From Bacteroidota bacterium (lineage in GTDB: Bacteria; Bacteroidota; Bacteroidia; Sphingobacteriales; Sphingobacteriaceae), in the NCBI GenBank assembly GCA_021794195.1, contig JAJYRG010000021.1:1-35720 (forward strand): a DNA stretch of 35,720 bases, written 5' to 3'. The notes under the pieces are model-generated. The model was not told where the DNA came from, made no database searches, and saw nothing but the letters and a program-made list of their open reading frames with translations. A program made the position numbers and the translations under genes. Every line of letters starts with the position of its first letter. Position 1 is the stretch's first letter. Of the stretch, positions 7,768-17,072 are shown in pieces.

Positions 7768-9381
7768 ATGAAGCCATTGCATGTTTTAATTATCTGCCTT
7801 ATTAGTGCATATGCCGACTTTGTACGAGGACAGTCAAATGAAAATTATCGTGGAGGCGTCCGCATTGCTTGGGATTATAATTCACAGCAACAGCTTGCTG
7901 ACAAGGGAGGCTACCCGAGACTTATACGTTTGCAAGATTCCTCTTTGATAGTTATATACGAAACTTATACTGGAGATATTTATCTTAAAAAAAGTGAAGA
8001 TGAAGGAAGATCCTGGGTAAATTCCACAAAAGTATTTGCCCAATTCAATTACGCTGATCTTCAAGGGAAATCGACATTGGTAAAGATGTCTAACCCTGAA
8101 ATAATCCAATTAAAAAATGAAGATATAATCTTAGCGTGTAACTATAGACCTGTGGAAGAAAATATCGCCCCTTACACTATCGTGATTAGAAGAAGTACGG
8201 ACAGAGGAGAGACTTGGCTTCCGCCTCAAACACTATATGTTGCAGCGCCAAGATTTAAAGATGGGTGCTGGGAACCCTCATTTTTGGAGTTGCCAAATGG
8301 TGAACTTCAAATATATTTTGCAAATGAGAACCCGTATAGAAACTCCGATGAACAAGAAATATCAATGCTCAGTTCAAAAGATAGAGGGAAATCTTGGTCC
8401 ACAAAAGCCAAAATGATTTCTTTTCGAAAAAATAAACGGGATGGTATGCCCGTTCCAATTGTCAAAAATAATGAAATAATAATAGCCATAGAAGATAATA
8501 AAAGAGGAGAGTTTAAGCCTTTTACAGTTAGAACTAAATTGGAAAACAATTGGAAGGAACCCGTCTTCGGACAATCAAAAAACAGAGAATACGCATTGAA
8601 TGAACATATTGACGACAGTATATATATGGGAGCACCTTATTTATTAAACTTGCCTAATGGTCAAACACTTTTATCTTACCAAACCAATGGAGGTAGGGCA
8701 CGGGATTGGGAGCTGTCCACTTTAGAAACTGCTATTGGAGATGAAAATGGACGAAATTTTCAGCATCGCACCCGTCCTTTTAGAGTATCTAAAGAAAAAC
8801 AAGCAAAATGGAGTTCTATAGCACTTTGGGATGAGCATACTGTAGTAGCATTAACTTCTACAGATTTCAAAACAGAACACCAAGCTCCTTGGATGATAAA
8901 AGGCCACATTATTCCTAATACGATCTATAATAACCAAGAAGAGGAAAGATTTCCGGTCTTTATTGGGGGATTATCAAAGAGCAATGTAAAAGCGAAAATA
9001 AATAAGAAAGGGGAAAATATCCGTGTCACATGTCAAGTGGAAGAAGATAAAAAGTTTTTGTCGTCTACAAGTGGCATATTTCTTTATTTCTTGATGAATG
9101 GGAAAAAGTATAGAATTTGGGCACCTAGGAAAGGGGATTCTCAGCTTTTTAGGGATGAAGGAGATAAGTGGCATCCTCTTTCAAATTTTGTGAAGGTAGA
9201 ATCAAAAGTTCATTCAAAAGGATATAATTTGATTTTCAATTTACCCTGTGAAAAAGAGAAGAACTCTTTTAAGCTAGGGTTAGCTCTTTCTTCATGTACT
9301 GAAAGAAAGGAACAATACACGGAATTTCTCATCCATATGGAGGAGAAAGATGTAGACACGTGGTTAAAATTTGTATGGTAG
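7768..9381 (+). CDS. Asp-box (sialidase-fold) glycosidase, GH93-like
   Basis: The 537-residue exported protein (signal peptide about 1-21) is a six-bladed beta-propeller of the sialidase type, with three Asp-boxes: SEDEGRSW (76-83), STDRGETW (143-150) and SSKDRGKSW (202-210). The arrangement WEPSFLELPNGEL with Glu169, then DGMPVPIV and IAIEDN with Glu242, resembles the GH93 exo-arabinanase pattern, in which two Glu residues at similar positions are catalytic. That comparison is from memory. The Arg triad context of true sialidases is not obvious. Residues from about 400 onward form a separate beta-rich C-terminal domain that could bind carbohydrate. The gene follows GH43 by 9 bases. An automatic annotation would probably call it exo-alpha-sialidase; GH93-like or an unassigned BNR family are the main alternatives. 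Confidence 0.75.
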   Translation: MKPLHVLIICLISAYADFVRGQSNENYRGGVRIAWDYNSQQQLADKGGYPRLIRLQDSSLIVIYETYTGDIYLKKSEDEGRSWVNSTKVFAQFNYADLQGKSTLVKMSNPEIIQLKNEDIILACNYRPVEENIAPYTIVIRRSTDRGETWLPPQTLYVAAPRFKDGCWEPSFLELPNGELQIYFANENPYRNSDEQEISMLSSKDRGKSWSTKAKMISFRKNKRDGMPVPIVKNNEIIIAIEDNKRGEFKPFTVRTKLENNWKEPVFGQSKNREYALNEHIDDSIYMGAPYLLNLPNGQTLLSYQTNGGRARDWELSTLETAIGDENGRNFQHRTRPFRVSKEKQAKWSSIALWDEHTVVALTSTDFKTEHQAPWMIKGHIIPNTIYNNQEEERFPVFIGGLSKSNVKAKINKKGENIRVTCQVEEDKKFLSSTSGIFLYFLMNGKKYRIWAPRKGDSQLFRDEGDKWHPLSNFVKVESKVHSKGYNLIFNLPCEKEKNSFKLGLALSSCTERKEQYTEFLIHMEEKDVDTWLKFVW

Positions 9382-9518
9382 CGTCTTAAGACCATTCATA
9401 GAAATTTTGAGACGATTTAGAGAATCATAACTAATTTTTATAACTTTATTCGCTGTTTAAGAAGGATTATTCATTTAATGAAAACAAGACTATAAAACTT
9501 ATCAATCACATTTTTGCT

Positions 9519-11375
9519 ATGACACTAACAAGAAAACAAGCGCTTTTATCATTCATTCTTTTTTTTATTTCATTATCTCTTTTTTCTCAAGAAGGAAAAT
9601 GGGAAGTGATATCTGAAAAAATTGTAAGCCCTTGGGCAGAAGAGGTGGATCCTCAGAATCCATTACCCGAATACCCAAGACCACAATTGGTAAGAGAAGA
9701 CTGGCAAAATTTAAATGGTTTATGGCAATACACTATTCAAGAGGGGAAATTAGGTGCTGTTCCTAATAAATTTGAAGATGAAATATTGGTCCCATACCCT
9801 ATCGAGTCTGCTTTATCAGGAGTGGGAAAGATGGTGGGCAAAGAAAACACTTTGTGGTATAAAAAAGAAGTAAAGATTGATAAGAAATTGGGAAATAAAA
9901 AGCTTCTTTTACATTTTGGAGCAGTAGATTGGTTGGCTGAAGTCTATGTAAATGGGCAGAAAGTGGGGACCCATGAAGGAGGCTTTGATCCTTTCTCATT
10001 TGATATTACTCCTTTTCTTAAAAAAGGAAATAAACAGGAAATTATAGTGGGAGTATGGGATCCTACAGATGAAGGACCTCAACCTAATGGCAAACAGGTA
10101 GTAGAGCCCAACGGCATTTGGTACACTCCGGTTACGGGTATTTGGCAAACTGTATGGTTGGAAAGTGTTGCCGAAAGTTACATTGTATCTACAAAACAGA
10201 CACCGGATATAGATGAGAATACGTTGTATGTAGAGACAGAAGTAGAAGGCGCTTTGGCTGATGATCAATTGCACATTATTGCGTACAAGGATAAAGAGAT
10301 AGTCAGTGAAGTCTGGGCAAAGCCCGGGGCAAAAACGCTGTTGTCTATAAATGATCCTGAATTATGGTCACCGGACAATCCTTTCTTATACGATTTAAAG
10401 TATGAGATAGTGCGCAAAGGTAAAATAATAGATGAAGTATCTTCTTATTTTGCTTTTCGTAAAATATCCATGGAAAAAGATAAAAAAGGTATTCAGCGTA
10501 TGATGTTGAATAACGAGTTTGTTTTCCAATATGGACCCTTGGATCAAGGATGGTGGCCGGATGGGTTGTACACGGCACCTACGGATGAAGCGTTATTATT
10601 TGACATTAAAAAAACTAAGGAAATGGGCTTTAATATGATTCGAAAACATATTAAAGTAGAACCTGCAAGATGGTATTATCATTGTGATGTGGAAGGAGTG
10701 CTCGTATGGCAAGATATGCCGAGCGGCGATTTAGGCGACAACCATTGGGACATGAGGCCGGGTATTACTACAGCTAAGATCCATGATAAAGAACGTTCTC
10801 CGGAATCTGAAGCTATCTATAGAAAAGAATGGAAAGCCATTATGGATGCCTTACATAATTTTCCTTCTATTGTAGTATGGGTTCCGTTTAATGAGGCTTG
10901 GGGGCAGTTTAAAACTGTGGAAATATCCGAATGGACACAAAAATACGATCCCTCCCGGTTAATCAACAGTGCCAGTGGCGGGAATTTTTTTCCTACTGGA
11001 CACATTATGGATATTCATAATTATCCGGATGCCATTATGCCACGTCCCGAACTGTTCGGAAAGGACCAGATACTCGCTTTAGGCGAATATGGCGGTTTAG
11101 GTCTTCCTATTGAGGGACATACTTGGCAAGAGAAAGATAATTGGGGCTATCAAAGCTTTAAGAATAAAGAAGAACTGAAAAAAAGGTATAAAGAACTTAT
11201 TGCTGACTTGGATGCTCTTATTCCTATGGGATTATCAGCAGCTGTCTATACCCAAACTACAGATGTAGAGATTGAAACAAACGGATTGATGACCTATGAC
11301 AGAAAAGAGATAAAGATTCCGGAAGAAGAGCTCAAAGCTACTCATGAAAAATTATATCAACATAAAATAAAATAG
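9519..11375 (+). CDS. Exported GH2-family glycoside hydrolase
   Basis: This is a retaining GH2 enzyme of 618 residues with a signal peptide (about 1-24, SLFSQ). The order is the usual one: an N-terminal sugar-binding jelly-roll (about 60-215, with YVNGQKVGTHEGGFDPFSFDIT), an immunoglobulin-like domain (about 218-315) and a TIM barrel (about 320-615). The acid/base is Glu459 in VPFNEAWGQ and the nucleophile is Glu523 in LGEYGG. It is much shorter than LacZ and lacks extra C-terminal domains. Family GH2 includes beta-galactosidases, beta-glucuronidases, beta-mannosidases and alpha-L-arabinopyranosidases. In this locus a galactose or arabinopyranose substrate would fit, but that is inference. 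A 137-base spacer separates it from the preceding gene, with a palindrome GTCTTAAGAC at 9383-9392, so it may have its own promoter. Confidence 0.92.
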   Translation: MTLTRKQALLSFILFFISLSLFSQEGKWEVISEKIVSPWAEEVDPQNPLPEYPRPQLVREDWQNLNGLWQYTIQEGKLGAVPNKFEDEILVPYPIESALSGVGKMVGKENTLWYKKEVKIDKKLGNKKLLLHFGAVDWLAEVYVNGQKVGTHEGGFDPFSFDITPFLKKGNKQEIIVGVWDPTDEGPQPNGKQVVEPNGIWYTPVTGIWQTVWLESVAESYIVSTKQTPDIDENTLYVETEVEGALADDQLHIIAYKDKEIVSEVWAKPGAKTLLSINDPELWSPDNPFLYDLKYEIVRKGKIIDEVSSYFAFRKISMEKDKKGIQRMMLNNEFVFQYGPLDQGWWPDGLYTAPTDEALLFDIKKTKEMGFNMIRKHIKVEPARWYYHCDVEGVLVWQDMPSGDLGDNHWDMRPGITTAKIHDKERSPESEAIYRKEWKAIMDALHNFPSIVVWVPFNEAWGQFKTVEISEWTQKYDPSRLINSASGGNFFPTGHIMDIHNYPDAIMPRPELFGKDQILALGEYGGLGLPIEGHTWQEKDNWGYQSFKNKEELKKRYKELIADLDALIPMGLSAAVYTQTTDVEIETNGLMTYDRKEIKIPEEELKATHEKLYQHKIK

Positions 11376-11489
11376 CTGTTTAAAACATAATAATTTTTAT
11401 AGGTTATGGACTTGTTCCTAATCTGTGTTGCTGTATAGTGGAAGGGAGGATCGGCATTAAATAATGGCTTAGTTCGAAAAGAGAACATA

Positions 11490-11517
11490 TAAAAACAGAA
11501 AAGGAGTGTTTTTCTAT
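11490..11517 (-). terminator. Probable intrinsic terminator after the deiminase-fold gene
   Basis: On the minus strand AGAAAA (11515-11510) and TTTTCT (11502-11497) form a stem that extends two pairs with a G-U, with a 7-nt loop, followed by GTTTTTAT. It begins only seven bases after the stop of the minus-strand gene. The stem is AT-rich and therefore weak. Confidence 0.4.
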
Positions 11518-11523
11518 AAAAAA

Positions 11524-12441
11524 TTAATCCCTTAGCAGAGGAAGCGTAGAGCAACGTAGCAATCCGCCTTGCTTACCTACTTCTTGATATTTTATTTCTT
11601 CTACTTGGATTCCATTGGTATGTAACCAATGGTTTAGCCGTCGAAACCGCTTGTCAGAAACGACAAGCTGTGGATTTATACTAAATACATTGGAGTGCAT
11701 TTCGGTCATCTCTTGTTTGGTAAGAAAGAATATATTTTCTTTTCCGAATATTTCTATAATTTGCTCCGATTCTTTAGATGAGATAAACCCGTCTTTCCCA
11801 AGTATGGCTTTATCATTACCTACCGGTTGAAAACAGCAGTCCAAATGCAATACATTTTCTTCGGGTCGTAAAGTGGATTTGATTAAATCAAAACTTAATA
11901 CTTCTTTTTGTGGAAAAAAATCCTTCAAGTAAGAGACAGCTGCCGGATTTGTACGGGCAGTGCTGAGCCGGGAATAATCATTCCCTTGGTATGTACCTAT
12001 AAAAATATATTGATTCCATAGGATGACATCTCCACCCTCGATATGGACGTTTTCCGGGATATCAATAATATTCTCTTCATGGATATTGTGTATTAAAGAC
12101 TGAATAGCCAGCCATTCTTTTTTTCTTTCAGGCAGGGTATTGGCTTTAAAAAAATATTGATCGATTACAAAACCAATATCACGAGCGAAAATTTGATTTA
12201 TATTCTCTAAAATTTCAGGTCTGTAGACCTTGACACCATACTTTTCTAATAGGGTAGCAAAAGATGAAATTTCTTTGCTGAGTGCTTCTTCATGTGGGTA
12301 GGTGTTTGCAAGGATATGCTGCAAAGAAGTGGGATCATAAGCATCTTTGGGTTTTGGAATTTTTCCATTTGCATGCGCTGTGCCTAATATAACATGTTTA
12401 AGAGTACTTGTTTCATTTCTGACTTCAACTTTATTAATCAT
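11524..12441 (-). CDS. Arginine-deiminase/amidinotransferase-fold hydrolase
   Basis: The 305-residue protein belongs to the guanidino-modifying superfamily (arginine deiminase, dimethylarginine dimethylaminohydrolase, amidinotransferases). Catalytic residues are readable: FARDIG with Arg87-Asp88, Glu135 in HIEGGD, the His-x-Asp pair His199-Asp201 in LHLDCCF, and the nucleophile Cys297 in LLRCSTLPL near the C-terminus. The His-Leu-Asp pattern is as in arginine deiminase. The helical insert domain of classical ArcA is missing, giving a DDAH-like size, so a free arginine deiminase of the arc pathway is not assured. No signal peptide, so cytoplasmic. The frame runs back to 12498, but the ATG at 12441 (MINKVEVRNE) is preferred. 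No arcB or arcC lies nearby. Confidence 0.85.
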   Translation of the reverse strand: MINKVEVRNETSTLKHVILGTAHANGKIPKPKDAYDPTSLQHILANTYPHEEALSKEISSFATLLEKYGVKVYRPEILENINQIFARDIGFVIDQYFFKANTLPERKKEWLAIQSLIHNIHEENIIDIPENVHIEGGDVILWNQYIFIGTYQGNDYSRLSTARTNPAAVSYLKDFFPQKEVLSFDLIKSTLRPEENVLHLDCCFQPVGNDKAILGKDGFISSKESEQIIEIFGKENIFFLTKQEMTEMHSNVFSINPQLVVSDKRFRRLNHWLHTNGIQVEEIKYQEVGKQGGLLRCSTLPLLRD

Positions 12442-12578
12442 AGAGAAAATAAGTGCTTGTGTAATATCAATATACAAAATATCTTTCGGCCTAATCAATT
12501 CTTTAAGAGGATTATACCTTTAGATTTGATAAAAGACGTAAAGATAGAAATCAATTAACAAGATTGATTAATCCACAT

Positions 12579-14960
12579 TTACCCTTCAGGAAGTATTGTT
12601 GTTCTAATATCTGTGTCCTTTAATATCCTCTCTTTAGAGAAATAAGCAGGATAATATTTATTCTCTTGCCAAAGCTCAAATAAATTGTCATAATAAGGGC
12701 TTTCCGGGTTTGCAGATTGCCCTGGTGAATTTATCATTTGGGTTTTATCCCAGTCTGATAAATCTACAATGATACTAAAAGTAGCCCCGTGATTTTGATT
12801 ATCCAAATTTCCCGTTACACCTGCTGTATAGCTATTGCCTCCTCTTGGTAAAGGACCGAGAGAATACTCGTTTTTTAGTTTAGTGGGGAGCAAATCGTGA
12901 ACAGGGCTGAACAGCTTCACGTGTTTATAATCCTTCTGTCCATATTGCCAATTATGCATATCCTGTCCTAGCTTTTTTTCTAAAGTGTGAACAGCCTTTT
13001 CAAAAGTTGTTTTTAAAAACTCGTCCCGGCCTGCATAAGGATTATCTCCAAAACGTTTTTCAGGTGCTGTAAGCCATGAAATCACTTTTGTTAGCTGTAA
13101 AGGAATAAATTCTTTTAATTGTTCCGGAATAAATTCCTTTGCCGCACTTTCCAATATTTTTTGTTCCCACATATTGTAAATGCCTGCAGCAATAGAATTT
13201 TTTTTCAATTTAAAATCCCAGTTTTCAAATCTATTTTTCGCTTCCAAAGCTAAACTTGAGTCTAAATCAATGTTTTTTAGAATAGGGACTAAAGTTTCTG
13301 CGGGGATTGAATAGTAGTCAGTCTGCAGCAGCTTTTCTTTCTCAAGAGTACGGTTAGAATCTTGTGAAAGTACTTTGTTTATGCGTTCCGCTCTATAGTC
13401 ATCGGACCAATTAAAACCTACGGAATTCCAGTGGAGGAAATCCGGAGGTGTGTTGTGCTGATTTGCAGAAGCAAAAAAGCCTTTTGAAGGATTTAATATA
13501 TGTGGTCTTTTTTTAATATCAAGATAACCATCCCAATCAAAACGGCCGTCTCCCGGTACAGGAACCATTCCGCTGGAATGTTTTCGTATAGGTGCGATAC
13601 CCACTACCTGCCATCCTATATTGCCGTCTTTATCTGCCCAAATCATATTTTCCGCAGGTAGATAGTTATATGCTGATGCTTCCCTAAATTCATCCCAGTT
13701 TTTAGCTTGATCATAACGTAAAGAAGCTAAATATGGTGCACTTCCGGTTTCTAACCAGGCTGCTTTTACTGCAAAAGCCCGATAATTAGCAGAGTCGATA
13801 TAGGTCACAGGGCCGTGTGTGCTATACCTTAATGTGATTTCTCGATCCGATTTTCCTTTTATGGCAATTTTTTCTTTGATTTCATCAAATTTCACCCATT
13901 CATTTTTATATTTATACTCAGATAAATTATCAGGATTTAGCTCATATACATACAGGTCTTCCGCGTCTGTGGGATGTATTGTCAGTCCCCATGCCCCATA
14001 ATCATTATGCCCTATAGACACTCCCGGGATTGTAGGCTCTCCTGCGCCAATCACATTCCAGCCAGGAGCATTTAAATGGACCATATAGCGCAAGGCCGGT
14101 AAAGATATTTGGCGATGGGGATCATTAGCCAATATAGGGAAGCCGCTTTCCGTCCTTTCGCCGCTGATTAACCAGTTATTGCTCTCTTCGTCCTCTAAAC
14201 TATTTAAAGAAGGGAATGTCCCCTTGTTTGAGTAAGCTTCTATATTTTTGTTTTCTGAATTTTTAAATTTGACCGGCTGTTTATAAGCTTCATAATACTC
14301 TAAGATATTTGAGGCTAAAAGTTCTTTCGTAATTAAGGTATCCAAAGTTAAGTCAGGGCTTTTAGGATGAAACCAAACTAATTCCTTAACTTTTTCGGCG
14401 CCCACTTCAGCTACTGCCCGACCAATATTTAATTCTTGTGAAACATTTTGTCTTATACCTTGATGTCGGGAAATTACCACATCAGCCGTCCATTTGTTAG
14501 GTGTAATGTCTAAAATCTTAAACTCGATGGGGAGTTCGTCTTGATGTTCAAGAATATATTCGATATAAGCGTTTACACCATCTACGTATGCATTGATTAT
14601 TAATTGTCCGTTTTCGTGATAATGATCAAATTCTTTTTTCAGATCCCCCCGGTATTTAAACATCCGGGCGCCAATATCTCTTTTTAATTCATTTTCTCCT
14701 AAAATTTCAGCTAAGGTTCCAGTAGCTTGTCTACGCCACATCTCAAACTGAAAAAGCCTGTCTTGAGCGGCAAGATATCCCTGCGAAAAAAACAAATCAT
14801 ATTCGTTTTTTGCATAAATATGGTTAACGCCCCATTTGTCGCGTAACACTTCTACTGAGTCTTTTAGTCCAGGAATACGTAATGTGGCTTCTTTCTTTTG
14901 GCCATAAAAATTAAAAGAAAACAAAAACAATAGAGCTGTGCTAACGAAAACAGACTTCAT
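12579..14960 (-). CDS. Penicillin-acylase-family N-terminal-nucleophile hydrolase
   Basis: The family comprises periplasmic amidases made as a precursor that cuts itself into alpha and beta chains, exposing a Ser as nucleophile. This 793-residue precursor has a signal peptide (1-20, FNFYG), an alpha-chain block with GYLAAQDRLFQFEMWRR (61-77), and the predicted self-cleavage site before Ser260 in EESNNWLISGERT, followed by ANDPH. The residue before Ser is Glu instead of the more common Gly. The C-terminal GGNSYTAG and SPGQS blocks are also typical. Substrates in the family range from beta-lactams to acyl-homoserine lactones, so the physiological role here is open. The ATG at 14960 is preferred to the in-frame ATG at 14972 because it starts a cleaner signal peptide. 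The gene stands alone. Confidence 0.92.
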   Translation of the reverse strand: MKSVFVSTALLFLFSFNFYGQKKEATLRIPGLKDSVEVLRDKWGVNHIYAKNEYDLFFSQGYLAAQDRLFQFEMWRRQATGTLAEILGENELKRDIGARMFKYRGDLKKEFDHYHENGQLIINAYVDGVNAYIEYILEHQDELPIEFKILDITPNKWTADVVISRHQGIRQNVSQELNIGRAVAEVGAEKVKELVWFHPKSPDLTLDTLITKELLASNILEYYEAYKQPVKFKNSENKNIEAYSNKGTFPSLNSLEDEESNNWLISGERTESGFPILANDPHRQISLPALRYMVHLNAPGWNVIGAGEPTIPGVSIGHNDYGAWGLTIHPTDAEDLYVYELNPDNLSEYKYKNEWVKFDEIKEKIAIKGKSDREITLRYSTHGPVTYIDSANYRAFAVKAAWLETGSAPYLASLRYDQAKNWDEFREASAYNYLPAENMIWADKDGNIGWQVVGIAPIRKHSSGMVPVPGDGRFDWDGYLDIKKRPHILNPSKGFFASANQHNTPPDFLHWNSVGFNWSDDYRAERINKVLSQDSNRTLEKEKLLQTDYYSIPAETLVPILKNIDLDSSLALEAKNRFENWDFKLKKNSIAAGIYNMWEQKILESAAKEFIPEQLKEFIPLQLTKVISWLTAPEKRFGDNPYAGRDEFLKTTFEKAVHTLEKKLGQDMHNWQYGQKDYKHVKLFSPVHDLLPTKLKNEYSLGPLPRGGNSYTAGVTGNLDNQNHGATFSIIVDLSDWDKTQMINSPGQSANPESPYYDNLFELWQENKYYPAYFSKERILKDTDIRTTILPEG

Positions 14961-15026
14961 GATAATTATCATTTTTTTGAAAAGTTGTCAAAATAAAAGG
15001 GAGGTTTAAAAACCTATCTGAATATA

Positions 15027-15034
15027 CAAATCTA
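15027..15034 (-). promoter_or_regulatory. -7 promoter box upstream of the penicillin-acylase gene
   Basis: The minus strand reads TAGATTTG, an exact TAnnTTTG match, 66 bases before the ATG at 14960. No clear TTTG partner is seen about 19 bases upstream. The rest of the 256-base divergent spacer also holds a near-palindrome AGGTTTAAAAACCT (15003-15016) and CCCTGT/ACAGGG arms (15090-15095, 15135-15140). I found no clear promoter for the sigma-factor gene. Confidence 0.45.
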
Positions 15035-15216
15035 TTTTGAATTTATAATAGGTTTAACACTATTAAGCTCTCTGGAAATAGCAGCTGTACCCTGTAAGAT
15101 TAAAGACATGAATAAATAATTAATTTGCATTTAGACAGGGAAAGTTTTAAATTACCGCAGATTTAGATAAACCTAATTGTCTAATAAATTTAATAAAAAG
15201 AGAGTTGAAAAGAGGT

Positions 15217-15804
15217 ATGCCTGTTATAACCCCCTTAACCAGAGAACAATTCTTGTTTTTTCAACAAGGGAATGAACGCATTTTTGAATATGTTTATAAT
15301 ACCTATTTTGACTTGGTGATTGAAAAGGTGTATCGTTTTTGTAAGGAGATATCAATTGCTGAGGAAATCGTACAAGAATCATTTATTCAGCTGTTTTTAC
15401 ACAGAGAAAAGCTAAAAGATGCAGAGGGCATATACCCTTATCTATATGTGGTATCTAAACGGTTGGCAATATCTCATTTCAGAAAAAAAGTTAACCAAGA
15501 ACAGTACCAAGATTATTATGCACACATTTGGGAGGAGTCGGTCGGTGAAAGTCAAAAACGAATAGAAGAAAAAGATTTATTGGATATCATCCATAAAGCT
15601 GTTGATGAATTACCTAAACAACAGCAGTTGATATATCGTATGAATAAACTGGAAGATAAATCTTACCGTGAAATCGCAGAAACTATTGGGCTATCCAAAA
15701 ATACAGTACGTAATCACATAGCTAGCGCTTCTAAGATCATCCGCCTAAAATTACACAAACTCTTTTTTCTCCTTCTTTTATTAAAAATTTGTTTTTTCAT
15801 GTAG
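15217..15804 (+). CDS. ECF RNA polymerase sigma factor (PUL2)
   Basis: The product has 195 residues with sigma region 2 (about 20-85, EEIVQESFIQLFLHREKL and the YPYLYVVSKRLAISHFRK helix) and sigma region 4 (about 130-180, with the helix-turn-helix SYREIAETIGLSKNTVRNHI). It is of the FecI/Bacteroidota-expansion type that is held by a FecR protein until a SusC transducer binds substrate. It ends in a very hydrophobic tail, LFFLLLLLKICFFM, which soluble sigma factors normally lack. The frame runs back to a TTG at 15205; the ATG at 15217 (MPVITPL) is preferred. The FecR gene follows after 24 bases, so the pair is co-expressed and presumably drives the PUL2 transport genes downstream. Confidence 0.93.
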   Translation: MPVITPLTREQFLFFQQGNERIFEYVYNTYFDLVIEKVYRFCKEISIAEEIVQESFIQLFLHREKLKDAEGIYPYLYVVSKRLAISHFRKKVNQEQYQDYYAHIWEESVGESQKRIEEKDLLDIIHKAVDELPKQQQLIYRMNKLEDKSYREIAETIGLSKNTVRNHIASASKIIRLKLHKLFFLLLLLKICFFM

Positions 15805-15828
15805 TACATTTTTTGCCGTCGGGCGTGT

Positions 15829-17049
15829 ATGTATATAGAAGCACCGCCAGACATGAGTAAACTGCAACAACTAAAGATATTAATAATACGATACCAAGAA
15901 GGGAAGTGTAGTAAGGAAGAAATAGAGCAACTCCGTACTTGGCTTCGGGAATCTGAAAGTCCAGAACTCTTGGAGAGGGTGTACGATGAATTGCCTGAGA
16001 AGGCTACTCAGAAAGAGTTGTCTTTCCGAAAAACGGCCATTTATCAGAAGATAATGAACGATGCGCGGGTTCGTCCCGCATTGACAAGCACTGGAATATC
16101 TGGACGTGCTTTATGGTGGAGAAAATCTTGGGTTGCGGCCGTTGCTGCGGTATTGCTTGTTGTGATGTCTTTCTTTTATTATTCTTCTTTTTGGGGTTCA
16201 GAAGAGAAAGCCATCTCTGAGGAATATGCGATTGTGCCGGGAGGTGATCGGGCGCTTATCATTTTGGAAGATGGAAGAGAGATCAACTTGGAAGAGATTG
16301 AAGATACCGTTATTGTTCAAAAGGGTTTTTCTATTGTAAAGAAAGGAGACGGAGCGATTTATTATCAATACGACAGAGCTGAAGAATTAGCTGTAGCGGA
16401 TGTGACTAATACGGTGGTAACACCGAAAGGAGGGCAATATCAAGTGACACTTCCGGACGGTACCCGCGTATGGTTGAATGCGGAAAGCAAACTGAAATAT
16501 CCAGTATATTTTGATGGAAATATTCGAGAAGTGGAGCTGGAAGGGGAAGGATATTTTGAGGTTGCGAAACAAACGATGAATGGGAAACGTGTGCCCTTTA
16601 TGGTGCTTTCCGGCGAGCAAAAACTGGAAGTATTGGGTACTACTTTTAATATTCAAGCCTATGGGCAAGATGTTACCACGACATTAGTCGAAGGTAGAGT
16701 ACGTCTAGGTCTCGATAATACAAACGAAAAGGTCGTATTACAAGCTAACGACCAAGCAAAGCTCCAGCCTGAAGAGCAACAGTTTGATGTGAGGAAAGTT
16801 GATCCTCTGTATGCAACGGCATGGAAAGATGGAAGTTTCTCTTTCCGCAAAGCCAGTATTAAAGATGTAATGGAGACTATAGCTCGATGGTATGACATAG
16901 ATGTCATATACAAAACAACTGTCGATGGTAGTCGGTTCACGGGCACTATTTCCAGATTTGAGCAAATTGATAAATTACTTCAGCTTATAGAGTTAACTGA
17001 GAGCGTTCATTTTACAATAGAAGGAAGGAGGGTTATCGTGGAAGAATAA
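15829..17049 (+). CDS. FecR-family anti-sigma factor (PUL2)
   Basis: This single-pass inner-membrane protein of 406 residues should bind the sigma factor in the cytoplasm and the STN domain of the SusC transducer in the periplasm. The cytoplasmic N-terminal part (1-98) is helical and carries the YQEGKCSKEEIEQL motif. A single membrane segment spans about 100-121 (WVAAVAAVLLVVMSFFYY). The FecR domain follows (about 194-290, TPKGGQYQVTLPDGTRVWLNAES and VLGTTFNIQAY), and then a C-terminal DUF4974-type domain (about 335-406, FSFRKASIKDVMETIARWYDIDV). An alternative start at the Met of MSKLQQL (15853) would remove eight residues and is equally plausible. It sits between the sigma-factor gene and the STN-bearing susC. 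Confidence 0.95.
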   Translation: MYIEAPPDMSKLQQLKILIIRYQEGKCSKEEIEQLRTWLRESESPELLERVYDELPEKATQKELSFRKTAIYQKIMNDARVRPALTSTGISGRALWWRKSWVAAVAAVLLVVMSFFYYSSFWGSEEKAISEEYAIVPGGDRALIILEDGREINLEEIEDTVIVQKGFSIVKKGDGAIYYQYDRAEELAVADVTNTVVTPKGGQYQVTLPDGTRVWLNAESKLKYPVYFDGNIREVELEGEGYFEVAKQTMNGKRVPFMVLSGEQKLEVLGTTFNIQAYGQDVTTTLVEGRVRLGLDNTNEKVVLQANDQAKLQPEEQQFDVRKVDPLYATAWKDGSFSFRKASIKDVMETIARWYDIDVIYKTTVDGSRFTGTISRFEQIDKLLQLIELTESVHFTIEGRRVIVEE

Positions 17050-17072
17050 TTGTGATGTTTTTTCATGAGGCT

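Noticed and set aside
7768..9381. True sialidase (GH33)
   Set aside because: Asp-boxes are shared by several propeller families. No FRIP/YRIP motif or clear Arg triad is seen, and the catalytic-Glu context looks closer to GH93.
11524..14960. Deiminase-fold and penicillin-acylase genes as one operon or pathway
   Set aside because: They share a strand, but a 137-base gap with its own near-promoter box (TATCTTTA, minus strand 12546-12539) separates them, and no shared chemistry is evident.
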